This document shows, piece after piece, positions 15,444 through 23,496 of a DNA stretch of 64,000 bases. Each line of letters opens with the position of its first letter. The first letter of the stretch is position 1. The translations under genes were made by a program, and so were the position numbers. The notes under the pieces are model-generated. The model had not been told where the DNA came from and ran no database searches. It worked only from the letters and a program-made list of their open reading frames with translations. The DNA is taken from positions 2,666,001 to 2,730,000 of the forward strand of contig NZ_OZ209244.1 of the NCBI RefSeq assembly GCF_964642095.1, read 5' to 3'. The DNA is from Fretibacterium fastidiosum. Its GTDB lineage: Bacteria > Synergistota > Synergistia > Synergistales > Aminobacteriaceae.

Positions 15444-17573
15444 CTACGCCGACAGGGAGAGCAGGTTTCGGTAGATCGGATAGGGCCAGATGTCCGCGGC
15501 GATGGTCAGCTCCGCCGCGTCGCTTTGGGCGCGAATGGACTCCATCAGCGGCACGACGCTACCTGCCAGGAAGTCCGCCCGATCCCGCAGCGCCATGCCC
15601 GCGAGGCGTCCCTTCATCTCGTGCAGGCGCGCCGCATCCGATATCAGGGCGGCCTTAGTGCGCCCCAAATTGCCAATGTATTCGAGCCACGGGGCGCCCT
15701 CCTCGAAGTCCATGCCGTCCAGGGCCGCAAGGGAGCTCCTCTCTAAGACCATCTGCTTCGAGAGCGCCGGCAGGACCCCCTCCCACAACATGTCGTACAG
15801 CACCGCCGCCTCGATCTCCAGCCCCCTGGCAAACTCCTCCATGCGTATGTCGTGCAGGACCTCCAGCTCGCGCCCACGGTAGACGCCAAGGTCCTCGAGC
15901 ATCCGCTTGTTCTCCGGGAGCAGGAGAAGGTCGATCTTCTCCGGCATGGTCTCCGCCTGAAGGAGGCCCCGGCGCTTCGCCTCCGCGTGCCACTCCGGCG
16001 AGTAGGCATCCCCCTCGAAGAGGACGTTCTGCCCCTCACGGACGGCCTCCTTGACCGCGTCCAGAGCCACGTCCATCGGGTCCCTCCCATCGACGCTCCT
16101 GGCCTCGATCATCCCCGTCAACTGCTCGACGCCCCAGGCCCAGATGGAGGCGAACATCGTGATGGGCAGAGCGATGGACTGCGACGCCCCCGGAGAGCGG
16201 AACTCGAACTTGTTCCCCGTAAAGGCCACGGGCGAGGTCCTGTTCCTGTCGTTGTCGAAGGGGATGATGGAGGGCAGCTTCATCAGTCCAAGGTCCATCA
16301 GGCCCCTCTCCGGCAGCGAGGCGTCCGCCTGGTTCAGCCGCTTCAAGAGGTCCGTCAAGGCGGAGCCAAGGTAGACGCTCGTGATGGACGGAGGCGCCTC
16401 GTGCCCCCCGAGGCGAAAGAGGTTGCCCGCCGTGGCCGCGGTCGCCTGGAGCAGGATATGGAACTTCGAGATGCCCAGCACGGCCGCGGCCAGGAACGAG
16501 AGGAAGACGACGTTGCGGCGCTGTCCGCTCGACGGTGTCAGGAGGTTGCGCCCCTCGCTGTCCATCAGGGAGAGGTTGACGTGTTTTCCGCTGCCGTTCA
16601 TCCCATGGAAGGGCTTCTCGTGAAAGAGCAGCCGCAGCTCGTGCTGGCGCGCCAGCTTTCTCATCGTCTCCATCAAGATCTGATTCTGGTCGCAGGCCGT
16701 GTTCGCATCGGAGAAGAGGTGGGCGAACTCGAACTGGCACCGGGCCGCCTCGTTGTGCCGCGTTATGATGGAGACGCCGATGCGCGCCAAATCGCGCTCC
16801 ACGTCCTCCATGTAGCTCAGGACCCGAGGGGGGATCGACCCCATGTAGTGATGGTCCAGCTTCTGATCCTTGGCCGGCTGGGCGCCGAGCAGGGTGCGCC
16901 CGCAGAAGCGGATGTCCGGCCGCATCTGGGCGCGCGGACGATCCAGGAGGAAGAACTCCTGCTCCGCGCCTGCCGTCACCCTCACGCTGCGAACCCCCCG
17001 CTGCCCAAAGAGCTTGAGCAGCTTCAGCGACCGCGTCTCCAGGGCGTCCAGCGCGCGCAGGAGGGGGGTCTTAAAGTCGAGAGGCGTCCCGTCGAAGGAG
17101 AGGAAGACGCAGGGGATGCAGAGCGTCCCCCCCTTGGGGGACTTCACGATAAAGGCGGGGCTGCTGATGTCCCACGCGCTGTATCCGCGCGCCTCAAACG
17201 TCGAGCGCGTCCCCGCCGACGGGAAGGATGAGGCGTCCGGCTCCCCCTGAATCAGGTCGTGCCCGCAAAACACGTCAACGGGCATCCCATCGGCACCCCC
17301 CAGGGTGAAGGCCATGTGCTTCTCCGCCGTCATCTCCGTCTGGGGCTGAAACCAGTGGGTCCAGTGGGTCGCTCCCTGCGCGATGGCCCAGTCGCGCATC
17401 GCCATCGCCACCACGTCCGCCGCAGCGGCATCCAGCCGCTGCCTTCCCTCCATCGCAGCGACCACCTGCTCATAGACCCCCGAAGTCAGCTTCTCCTTCA
17501 TCACCCTGCGATCGAAGACCATGGACCCGTAGATCTCCCGAACCGTCGGATACTCGCGCGCCCTCTCCACCAT
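15444..17573 (-). CDS. glnN: Glutamine synthetase type III
   Basis: 709-residue GSIII, which condenses glutamate and ammonia with ATP; class III enzymes are about 700 residues versus about 450 for class I. The N-terminal half has THWTHWFQPQTEMTAEKH and the metal-binding TAGAEQEFFLLD; the ATP-site segment is ...EKPFHGMNGSGKHVNLSL; NRTSPVAFTGNKFEFRSPGAS is further C-terminal. The start is ATG 17573 (MVERAREYPTV) with GGAGGTG 5 nt upstream; a GTG two codons earlier overlaps that Shine-Dalgarno and is unlikely. It is monocistronic with its own promoter. No GlnB/GlnK or GlnR gene is nearby. A palindrome in the leader may bind a nitrogen regulator. Confidence 0.96.
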   Translation of the reverse strand: MVERAREYPTVREIYGSMVFDRRVMKEKLTSGVYEQVVAAMEGRQRLDAAAADVVAMAMRDWAIAQGATHWTHWFQPQTEMTAEKHMAFTLGGADGMPVDVFCGHDLIQGEPDASSFPSAGTRSTFEARGYSAWDISSPAFIVKSPKGGTLCIPCVFLSFDGTPLDFKTPLLRALDALETRSLKLLKLFGQRGVRSVRVTAGAEQEFFLLDRPRAQMRPDIRFCGRTLLGAQPAKDQKLDHHYMGSIPPRVLSYMEDVERDLARIGVSIITRHNEAARCQFEFAHLFSDANTACDQNQILMETMRKLARQHELRLLFHEKPFHGMNGSGKHVNLSLMDSEGRNLLTPSSGQRRNVVFLSFLAAAVLGISKFHILLQATAATAGNLFRLGGHEAPPSITSVYLGSALTDLLKRLNQADASLPERGLMDLGLMKLPSIIPFDNDRNRTSPVAFTGNKFEFRSPGASQSIALPITMFASIWAWGVEQLTGMIEARSVDGRDPMDVALDAVKEAVREGQNVLFEGDAYSPEWHAEAKRRGLLQAETMPEKIDLLLLPENKRMLEDLGVYRGRELEVLHDIRMEEFARGLEIEAAVLYDMLWEGVLPALSKQMVLERSSLAALDGMDFEEGAPWLEYIGNLGRTKAALISDAARLHEMKGRLAGMALRDRADFLAGSVVPLMESIRAQSDAAELTIAADIWPYPIYRNLLSLSA

Positions 17574-17593
17574 ACCCACCTCCGGAATGAATT

Positions 17594-17628
17594 CTTAAGC
17601 GGATGAAAAGCGTTTTTTGTCGCTTAAG
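17594..17628 (-). promoter_or_regulatory. Palindromic operator-like site in glnN leader
   Basis: CTTAAGCG (17594-17601) and CGCTTAAG (17621-17628) form an inverted repeat with a 19-bp AT-rich spacer, located immediately after the predicted transcription start and before the Shine-Dalgarno. It could be a repressor site or an RNA hairpin. Confidence 0.5.
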
Positions 17629-17636
17629 ATTGAGAG

Positions 17637-17665
17637 AGTATAGGCTTAAATCCGAAAAAGGTCAA
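17637..17665 (-). promoter_or_regulatory. glnN promoter
   Basis: -35 TTGACC (17660-17665), 17-bp spacer, -10 TATACT (17637-17642) on the minus strand; start near 17630. Confidence 0.7.
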
Positions 17666-17719
17666 CGTTAAGCATGGCGAAAGGTCGCTGTACGCCATCG
17701 CAGGGTGCGGCGTCGTTTT

Positions 17720-19543
17720 TCATCTCCCGCCCGGCGCCCCCTCGGGCAGGACGATCCGCCCGTCAACGGCCCCTCCGACCGCAAAATCGAGGGACGCGCT
17801 CTTTCCGAAACGGCTCGTGAGGTACACGGGACCGGAACCCGCCCGCTTCGGGATTGATATCTCCAAAAAATCGGCGGCTCCATTGGCGTTGTCCACCGTC
17901 GCGACGTCCCCCGCAAACACGACCTGCAGGGCCTCGTCCAGGTTCTCTCCCCACACGCGCAGCCTATCCGTCCCAACGCGCTCGATGGAGTGCAGGACCG
18001 GCACGCGGGAGCGAAGCCCCCGGAGCTCCACGCCGTAGACCCTGCGCCCTCCGATCGACAGGGAAACGCCCCAGGCCCCCTCGGAGACCTCGTCCGGGCA
18101 AAGAAAAACGGCCCTGTCGCCGCCCAGAAGGCGCGGCCTCACGTTCAGAGGATCGGAGCGTTCCTTCAGCGATTCGCGCAGTATGATCCACGTGTCTTCC
18201 GCGCTGGCCTCGTTCAGGGCCTTGCACCGCACCTCGATCTCCTCTCCCGGCGCGATGACGTCCGGGACTTTCCGAACCCGGTTGAAGAACGACACGCGCG
18301 GCATCCGGCGCTCGTCCCACAGCTCCATCGGCTCCAGGCGGTCGGGGTCGTTCACATCCAGAAGGCCGTCCTGGTCGTCGTCCCTGTCCTTGTAATCAAA
18401 AATCCCATCCCCGTCCGTGTCCACGGGCACTCTGCCCCTGAAAACCCCCTCCACCCTGTCCGGTATCCCGTTCCCGTCGCTGTCCGTGTCCAGAAAGTTG
18501 GGGATGCCGTCGCCGTCCGTATCGTTGCGGGGAAAAAATTGCTCGAAGGGCAGGTTGAACGCCTCGATCCTGTCGAAGGGGTAGTATTCGATGTAATCCG
18601 GGATGCCGTCGCCGTCCGCGTCGGAGTTCCGGTCCAGCCACACGGCGCCCTTCCGGGAGTTGCCGGGATTGACCGCCTCCTGCCAGACGGAGTCGGAAAA
18701 GGTGCCGGCCCTGCGGTACGGCTCGAGGCGGCGCAGGACGGTCAGCAGCTCCAGGAGGTCGGGCAGGCTGTCGTCGTCCGTGTCCTCGTCGCCCCTGTCC
18801 ATGCCCAGAACGTCGTGCAACTCGTCCGGGATGCCGTCGGCGTACTCGTCCTCGAAGATCAGCGCGCGGTACTGCCACGTTCGGGCTGACTCCGCCATCG
18901 TCGTTATGGTGAACCAGTAGACCCCGGCCCGGGGGATGCTGCACTGGGCCCAGGTGTGGTCGTCAGCCAGGAGGGTCGGGAGGTTGAACACGAACCGGGG
19001 CTCCGCGTTCTTTCCCGTCTCGACGCCCATGATGGGATTCATGAGCGGCGTGTGGGAGACCAGGATCGAATAGGCCCCCGCCTTGTCGAAGCGGACCGCG
19101 AAACAGTCGCTGTCCCAGCCGCCGCGGTTGTCCAGCACCCCCGAGAGCGCGGCGGGCATCACGGCGGGAGCGTCCTTGAACTCTGCGGTGTCGATGCCGC
19201 TGTTCGAAGCACAACCCGTCTCGCTCTCGGCGTACTCCGGATAGGCCCCCTGTGCCGGGTCGAGCGGAGAGGCGTCCCAGACGTCGGGCACTCCGTCGCC
19301 GTCCGTGTCGCTTTTCAGGACCTTCGACGGGGTCGGGTCGGGAAGTAGAGGGGTCGAAGGCTCGGCGCTCGAGCCGGGGTCCTGCAGATCGGGCGAGGGC
19401 GCCGGAAGCGCAGGGGCGGGAGAGGGGGCCGGAGACGTTCGATGTGCGAACTTGTCGAAAGTTCTTCCGCAGCCTCCCAGGGAGAAGCGCAACCAGAATA
19501 AGAGTACGCACAAAAAGACCGCGCAGAGAAAACGCCTTTTCAT
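17720..19543 (-). CDS. Putative lipoprotein with thrombospondin-type-3-like calcium repeats
   Basis: 607 residues if started at ATG 19543 (MKRRFLCAVFLC), which gives a proper signal segment ending in LGGC, a plausible lipobox; an upstream start would only add a polar leader. A Pro/Ala/Ser linker follows. Calcium-binding repeats of the DxDGDGxPD type appear at about residues 78-90 (DTDGDGVPDVWD) and as a cluster around 300-400 (DADGDGIPD, DTDGDGIPN, DTDGDGIFD, DDDQDGLLD). Between them lies a beta-rich part resembling pre-peptidase domains (DKAGAYSILVSHTPL, IPRAGVYWFTITT). The C-terminal about 180 residues look like Ig/IPT-type domains. Probably a cell-envelope protein facing the periplasm or exterior. 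Specific function unknown. Confidence 0.75.
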   Translation of the reverse strand: MKRRFLCAVFLCVLLFWLRFSLGGCGRTFDKFAHRTSPAPSPAPALPAPSPDLQDPGSSAEPSTPLLPDPTPSKVLKSDTDGDGVPDVWDASPLDPAQGAYPEYAESETGCASNSGIDTAEFKDAPAVMPAALSGVLDNRGGWDSDCFAVRFDKAGAYSILVSHTPLMNPIMGVETGKNAEPRFVFNLPTLLADDHTWAQCSIPRAGVYWFTITTMAESARTWQYRALIFEDEYADGIPDELHDVLGMDRGDEDTDDDSLPDLLELLTVLRRLEPYRRAGTFSDSVWQEAVNPGNSRKGAVWLDRNSDADGDGIPDYIEYYPFDRIEAFNLPFEQFFPRNDTDGDGIPNFLDTDSDGNGIPDRVEGVFRGRVPVDTDGDGIFDYKDRDDDQDGLLDVNDPDRLEPMELWDERRMPRVSFFNRVRKVPDVIAPGEEIEVRCKALNEASAEDTWIILRESLKERSDPLNVRPRLLGGDRAVFLCPDEVSEGAWGVSLSIGGRRVYGVELRGLRSRVPVLHSIERVGTDRLRVWGENLDEALQVVFAGDVATVDNANGAADFLEISIPKRAGSGPVYLTSRFGKSASLDFAVGGAVDGRIVLPEGAPGGR

Positions 19544-19665
19544 CAACCTCGTCCTCCAATCAGTCGGTCGTCCTTTGCCCCGATGGGGCATTCCGTCGTT
19601 ATCCCCCCTCCCGAATTATACCGGACGAGGGGCTGCCGAAGCAGCCCCTCGTCCGTCGTGCCAAT

Positions 19666-20241
19666 CTACCGATCGTGGACAAACCGTCCTGGCATCAGAG
19701 CCCGAAGTCGCTGAGACAGGAGCGCCGCCGCAAAACAGGAAAGGAGATCGCCCGGCAGGGGCAACACGAGAAAGGACCAGAAGAGCGCAGGGACCGTGAG
19801 CTCCCGCCCGATGTAATAGCGGGCGACGAGGTAGTACCACGTGGCGCCGACAATATAGATCAGCGCTATCGCCACGGCGCCGGCCAGCGTCTCGCGCCAG
19901 AGCCCCCGCCCCCAGAGCCGGACGGCACGCCCCGCCACCCAGGCCCCGGCGATGAAGCTCAGGATGTAGCCAAACGTCGGGTTCAGGAGGTATCCGATGC
20001 CGCCTCCGGCGGCAAAGACGGGGAGCCCCATCAGCCCCGCTGCGGCGTATATCCCCGCGGCGACGGCGCCGAGCTTCTCCCCCAGGACCAGCCCGGCCAG
20101 GACGACGAACAGCGTTTGAAGCGTCAGCGGCAGGAGCGGCGTCGGTATCTTGACGAACGTTCCCACAGCGATCAGAGCCGCAAAGAGCGCGCAGGACACC
20201 AGGTCCCGGACGCTCGCCTTTCCCTTCACTGCCTGAGACAA
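19666..20241 (-). CDS. bioY: Biotin transporter BioY (ECF S-component)
   Basis: 191-residue integral membrane substrate-binding subunit that captures biotin; in this family it works with the shared EcfA/EcfT energizing module, not encoded here. Six hydrophobic segments and the signature PTPLLPLTLQTLFVVLAGL, GLPVFAAGGG and NPTFGYILSF identify it. It starts with TTG at 20241, supported by AGGAGG 8 nt upstream. It lies 37 bp downstream of birA on the same strand, so both are likely one biotin-responsive operon driven from the BirA-type operator at 21324-21353. Confidence 0.94.
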   Translation of the reverse strand: MSQAVKGKASVRDLVSCALFAALIAVGTFVKIPTPLLPLTLQTLFVVLAGLVLGEKLGAVAAGIYAAAGLMGLPVFAAGGGIGYLLNPTFGYILSFIAGAWVAGRAVRLWGRGLWRETLAGAVAIALIYIVGATWYYLVARYYIGRELTVPALFWSFLVLPLPGDLLSCFAAALLSQRLRALMPGRFVHDR

Positions 20242-20278
20242 AGGACTTTCCTCCTCATTATATTACAACTATGAATGG

Positions 20279-21274
20279 CTATGATGACTGCGCCCCGTCA
20301 AACGGACGCACCTCATAGACCTCCCCGGAGCGCAGGGACCTGCGCGCTCCGTCCTCGTCCTCCACCACCAATCCCCCAAGCTCATCCACGTCCACCGCGC
20401 GGCCGAGGCAGCCCCTCCCGTCCTGCATCCACCGCACCCTCCGCCCCAGAAGCAGAGAGCGCTCCCGGTAGGCCCGAAGCAGCTCCGGGTCCTCAAGCCT
20501 CGTCGAAAAGTCCATGAGGCGCTCCGCGATCCTCGCTGCGAGCTGGTTGCGGCTTACCCCCTCCGGGAAGATGGACCCCGCCCGATCGTTGAGGTCCCGA
20601 CCGAAGTCCCGTGTGGTCACGTTGAGCCCGATGCCGACCACCACGTTCTCGACGGTCCCACTCTCGACGTCGCTCACCGCCTCGCTCAGGATGCCGCAGA
20701 CCTTGCGCTCCACGCCGTCCCGGCCGTGCAGGTACACGTCGTTCACCCACTTGACCAGGGGACGAAGGGGAGTCAGCTCCTCGACGGCAAGGCAGACCGC
20801 CGTCCCCGCCGCGATGGTGATCATCTGAAAGCGCTCCATGGAGCTCGATGGACGCAGGAGGAGCGTCATGTACAACCCCGTCCCCGCCGGGGAGAGGAAG
20901 GAACGCCCCCTGCGTCCCCTGCCCACCGTCTGCTGGTTCGCCGCGATCAGCGTCCCGCTCTCCGCACCTGCAAGGGCCAGGCGCTTCGCATGGGTGTTTG
21001 TGGAGTCCACCGTGTCGAGGCAGACGACCCGTCGGACCCCGCACGCCTCGGAAAGGTGCGAGCGAATCCCCTCCTCCGTCAGCACGTCACTTTCGCGCTC
21101 AAGCAGGTAGCCCCTACGGGGGGCGGAGCCCACGAGGTGCCCTTCCGCCCGAAGCGAAGCCACCGCCTTGCAGACCGCAGCGCGGGAGACGCCCAGAGCC
21201 TGAGCCATCGCCTCCCCCGATATTGCCGTGCCGCGACGCTCCTCCAACATCCTCAGCACGTCGCTCTTGATCAT
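20279..21274 (-). CDS. birA: Bifunctional biotin-protein ligase / biotin operon repressor
   Basis: 331-residue BirA. Residues about 1-65 form a winged helix-turn-helix (ALGVSRAAVCKAVASLRAEG) for operator binding; the catalytic domain follows with DSTNTHAK, the biotinyl-AMP loop VGRGRRGRSF, and KWVNDVY. The C-terminal SH3-like cap ends the protein. It makes biotinyl-AMP and attaches biotin to carboxylase/decarboxylase carriers. ATG 21274 is chosen because GGGGAGG lies 8 nt upstream; the GTG three codons earlier overlaps the Shine-Dalgarno. The HTH-containing form plus the operator directly upstream argue for autoregulation. Confidence 0.96.
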   Translation of the reverse strand: MIKSDVLRMLEERRGTAISGEAMAQALGVSRAAVCKAVASLRAEGHLVGSAPRRGYLLERESDVLTEEGIRSHLSEACGVRRVVCLDTVDSTNTHAKRLALAGAESGTLIAANQQTVGRGRRGRSFLSPAGTGLYMTLLLRPSSSMERFQMITIAAGTAVCLAVEELTPLRPLVKWVNDVYLHGRDGVERKVCGILSEAVSDVESGTVENVVVGIGLNVTTRDFGRDLNDRAGSIFPEGVSRNQLAARIAERLMDFSTRLEDPELLRAYRERSLLLGRRVRWMQDGRGCLGRAVDVDELGGLVVEDEDGARRSLRSGEVYEVRPFDGAQSS

Positions 21275-21323
21275 CCCGCTCACCTCCCCTACTGCTTATA
21301 GATATACCACAGGGCCGCAAAAA

Positions 21324-21353
21324 TGTAAACTTATATAAATCAAAAAGTTTACA
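21324..21353 (-). promoter_or_regulatory. BirA-type operator / promoter of birA-bioY
   Basis: Inverted repeat TGTAAACTT (21324-21332) and AAGTTTACA (21345-21353); the cores GTAAAC and GTTTAC are 16 bp apart, matching the known BirA operator architecture. On the minus strand TTTACA at 21325-21330 could itself act as -35 with TATATC 17 bp downstream, so BirA binding would block the promoter. Confidence 0.75.
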
Positions 21354-21390
21354 TAATGCCCTGCCGCCCCGTCGTCTTCCGTCAGGACTC

Positions 21391-21551
21391 ATACCAATTC
21401 GCGTTTAATTATGGATTGCCTCCCCTGAAAGGGGAGGTGGTTCGCGTCAGCGAACCGGAGGGGTTGTTTCTCAGGTTCAACACCTCCCAGCCCCTTCGGG
21501 GCAGCCTCCTTGCAGGGGGGCCTTTCTTGCCCTTTAGACGCAAATTGGTGT
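21391..21551. mobile_element. Terminal-inverted-repeat palindromic element, copy R2 (161 bp, short form)
   Basis: Starts ATACCAATTCGCGTTTAA and ends TTAGACGCAAATTGGTGT, its near reverse complement. The interior holds CCTCCCCTGAAAGGGGAGG, a GGTTCGCG/GCGAACC palindrome, and an AGCCCC...GGGGCAG plus GGGGGGCCT block. It lacks the long block of R1 and R3. Confidence 0.7.
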
Positions 21552-21599
21552 CACGCCAAAAGGAAAACGAAACGAGGGACGCACTCGGCAGGCGCACAA

Positions 21600-21640
21600 C
21601 AAAAAAAAGCGGCTGGCCCCCGCGTCAGGGGCCAGCCGCT
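21600..21640 (-). terminator. Strong terminator (minus strand) within repeat field
   Basis: AGCGGCTGGCCCC (21608-21620) pairs perfectly with GGGGCCAGCCGCT (21628-21640), a 13-bp stem followed on the minus strand by eight T. It can end transcription from the Rpn gene at 21919-22917. A related hairpin recurs at 30264-30295. Confidence 0.8.
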
Positions 21641-21654
21641 GTAAGTGGTACTTT

Positions 21655-21912
21655 CGCCAAAGGGCTTGCTTTCGCCTCCCCTGAAATGGGGAGGTGCCGA
21701 ACGAAGTGAGGCGGAGGGGTTCGGCCAGACGACCGGCCTCACGCAAGCCGATCTTTCGGGAGGATTGCGGCGGCCGGTCGGTCGGCTGTGCCGAAGCAAG
21801 GCAATGGATTGCCTTGTGGAGGCGTTAGCGGGGAATGTGAATGTCAGACAGGCGCGTCTTATGAAACACTCGCTGCCCCTACCCCCCTACGGGGCAGGCC
21901 CCCTTAGGGGGC
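21655..21912. repeat. Palindromic mosaic repeat without terminal inverted repeats
   Basis: Contains the CCTCCCC/GGGGAGG hairpin (one mismatch), the palindromic core GACCGGCC...GGCCGGTC (about 21729-21781) and the conserved block around GGCAATGGATTGCC, ending in a GGGGCAGGCCCCCTTAGGGGG-like run next to the Rpn stop codon. No gene seen. Confidence 0.65.
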
Positions 21913-21918
21913 CAACGA

Positions 21919-22917
21919 TCAGTTGTCCATCCCCCGCCTCAGCGCCGCAATCTCGCCACAGGACAGGCCGGTGAAGTCGGCAACCTGTTCGGGCGAGACG
22001 CCCCGGTCCAGCATCCGCTGCGCCGTGGCGGCGATACCTTTGGCCTCACCCTCGGCGATGCCTTCAGCCTTACCCCTGGCCTCTCCCCTGGCCTCACCCT
22101 CGGCAAGCCCTTCGGCCCTGGCAGCCCGGCGGATCGTCTCCTCGATCGTCAGATCGTCCACCATCGCTTTGTAGCTCAGAATGTAGCGCAGACGTTCTTC
22201 GTGGTTCTGCAAAAACAGCCTCTCCAAATCCAGTGCCTCGCCGATCATCGGGTCCTGCACCATCGCCTCAGGCATCTTCTTCGCCTCCATTCCCGCAAGA
22301 TACATCAGCCAGTACTCCAGACGGTTCCGTGGCGTCCCCTGACGGATGTACTTCGGCACCTCCAGGTAGACCAGCCTCAAATCCTCGCACAGCCTCTCCC
22401 CCGTCTCCTCGTCGCACAGGCTGAACGCCCGGCGGAAACGATCTCCCGCAAACAGGCTGAACGCCAGAATGTGGATCGAGATCGTCTTTTTCAGGTCCAG
22501 GTAGGAATCGCCAGCCCTCAACTGAGAGGCGTGCAACGCGCTCAGGTAATAAGTGGAGCGCTGGGGGTAGTCGTTTCGGTTCCTCACCTGCACCTCGACC
22601 TCCACCTGCGTGCCGTCCGCCATGCAGGCCACGATATCGAGGTAGACACTCTTTCCAGCCTCCCGAGTGGCGGAGAGCTCTCGATCGGCGTACTCCAGGC
22701 CCGTGAAGCCCGCACTCTCGTCCGGGAACACGAGGGAGTTCACGAGGTCCAGAAACAGGTGCTTACGCTCCTCGCGGCCAAACAAAAACTTGAAGAATCG
22801 GTCGTTGAGGCGGTAGATTTTTCCCCGCGCCAGGTCCGCCTCGATTTGCCCTTCCGTCACAGGCCCCGACGCCGGACCGATCAGCCCACCGTCGCGCTCC
22901 CGCTCTGCGTCCTTCAT
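21919..22917 (-). CDS. Rpn-family nuclease/putative transposase, copy 1
   Basis: 332-residue PD-(D/E)XK-type protein of the Rpn ('recombination-promoting nuclease') group. The candidate catalytic core is YLDIVACMADGTQVEVEVQV (Asp then E-V-Q) followed by RSTYYLSALHASQL and GDSYLDLKKTISIHILAF. The C-terminus has a Gly/Glu/Ala low-complexity stretch (GEARGEARGKAEG) and the tail RMLDRGVSPEQVADFTGLS shared with the three other copies. ATG start with GAGGAGG upstream. It is a close paralogue of 28019-28993, including identical upstream sequence. Probably a horizontally mobile gene; E. coli Rpn proteins are DNA endonucleases that raise RecA-independent recombination. Confidence 0.88.
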   Translation of the reverse strand: MKDAERERDGGLIGPASGPVTEGQIEADLARGKIYRLNDRFFKFLFGREERKHLFLDLVNSLVFPDESAGFTGLEYADRELSATREAGKSVYLDIVACMADGTQVEVEVQVRNRNDYPQRSTYYLSALHASQLRAGDSYLDLKKTISIHILAFSLFAGDRFRRAFSLCDEETGERLCEDLRLVYLEVPKYIRQGTPRNRLEYWLMYLAGMEAKKMPEAMVQDPMIGEALDLERLFLQNHEERLRYILSYKAMVDDLTIEETIRRAARAEGLAEGEARGEARGKAEGIAEGEAKGIAATAQRMLDRGVSPEQVADFTGLSCGEIAALRRGMDN

Positions 22918-22959
22918 GTCCCCGCCTCCTCGCTAAACGTCCTCTCACTGCCTGACTTT

Positions 22960-22965
22960 ATTATA
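22960..22965 (-). promoter_or_regulatory. -10 box of Rpn copy 1
   Basis: TATAAT on the minus strand about 43 bp upstream of the ATG, in a 70-bp stretch almost identical to that before Rpn copy 3. No good -35 is visible. Confidence 0.45.
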
Positions 22966-22974
22966 CAATTTGCC

Positions 22975-23495
22975 CGTTGCGTTCTTTGCCTCCCCTGCAA
23001 GGGGAGGTGGTTCGCGCCAGCGAACCGGAGGGGTTCGGCCAGACGACACGACTTACGGACGCCGACAGGCGGCCGGCGTCGTGTCGGTCGGCTGAGGGCG
23101 AAGGAAGTCCGGGGGACTTCCGCAGCTCGGCCAGACGACACGACTTACGGACGCCGACAGGCGGCCGGCGTCGTGTCGGTCGGCTGTGCCGAAGCAAGGC
23201 AATGGATTGCCTTGTGGAGGCGTTGGCGGGGAATGTCAGACAGGCGCGTCTTATGAAAAACACTCGCTGCTCCTACACCCCCCTTCGGGGAGCCTTCGGG
23301 GAGCTTTCCGGCTGCCGTTCGCTACCGCTCACGGGCCGTCAGTCCCAGCCCCTCCGCGGCCAAAACAACCCCCCAGCCCCTACGGGGCAGCCCCCCTTCC
23401 AGGGGGGCCTAACAACGCGCTTCTTCTTTTCGCCTCCCCTGAAAGGGGAGGTGCCGAACGAAGTGAGGCGGAGGGGTTGTGTTTGAAGTGGTGCG
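22975..23495. repeat. Palindromic mosaic repeat with internal 58-bp tandem duplication
   Basis: Same modules as R1 and R3 in plus orientation. A 58-bp unit carrying the palindrome GACACGAC...GTCGTGTC occurs twice, about 23037-23094 and 23129-23186, separated by 34 bp. Further palindromes continue to 23478 where the Rpn copy 2 3' flank begins. Confidence 0.7.
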
Positions 23496-23496
23496 T

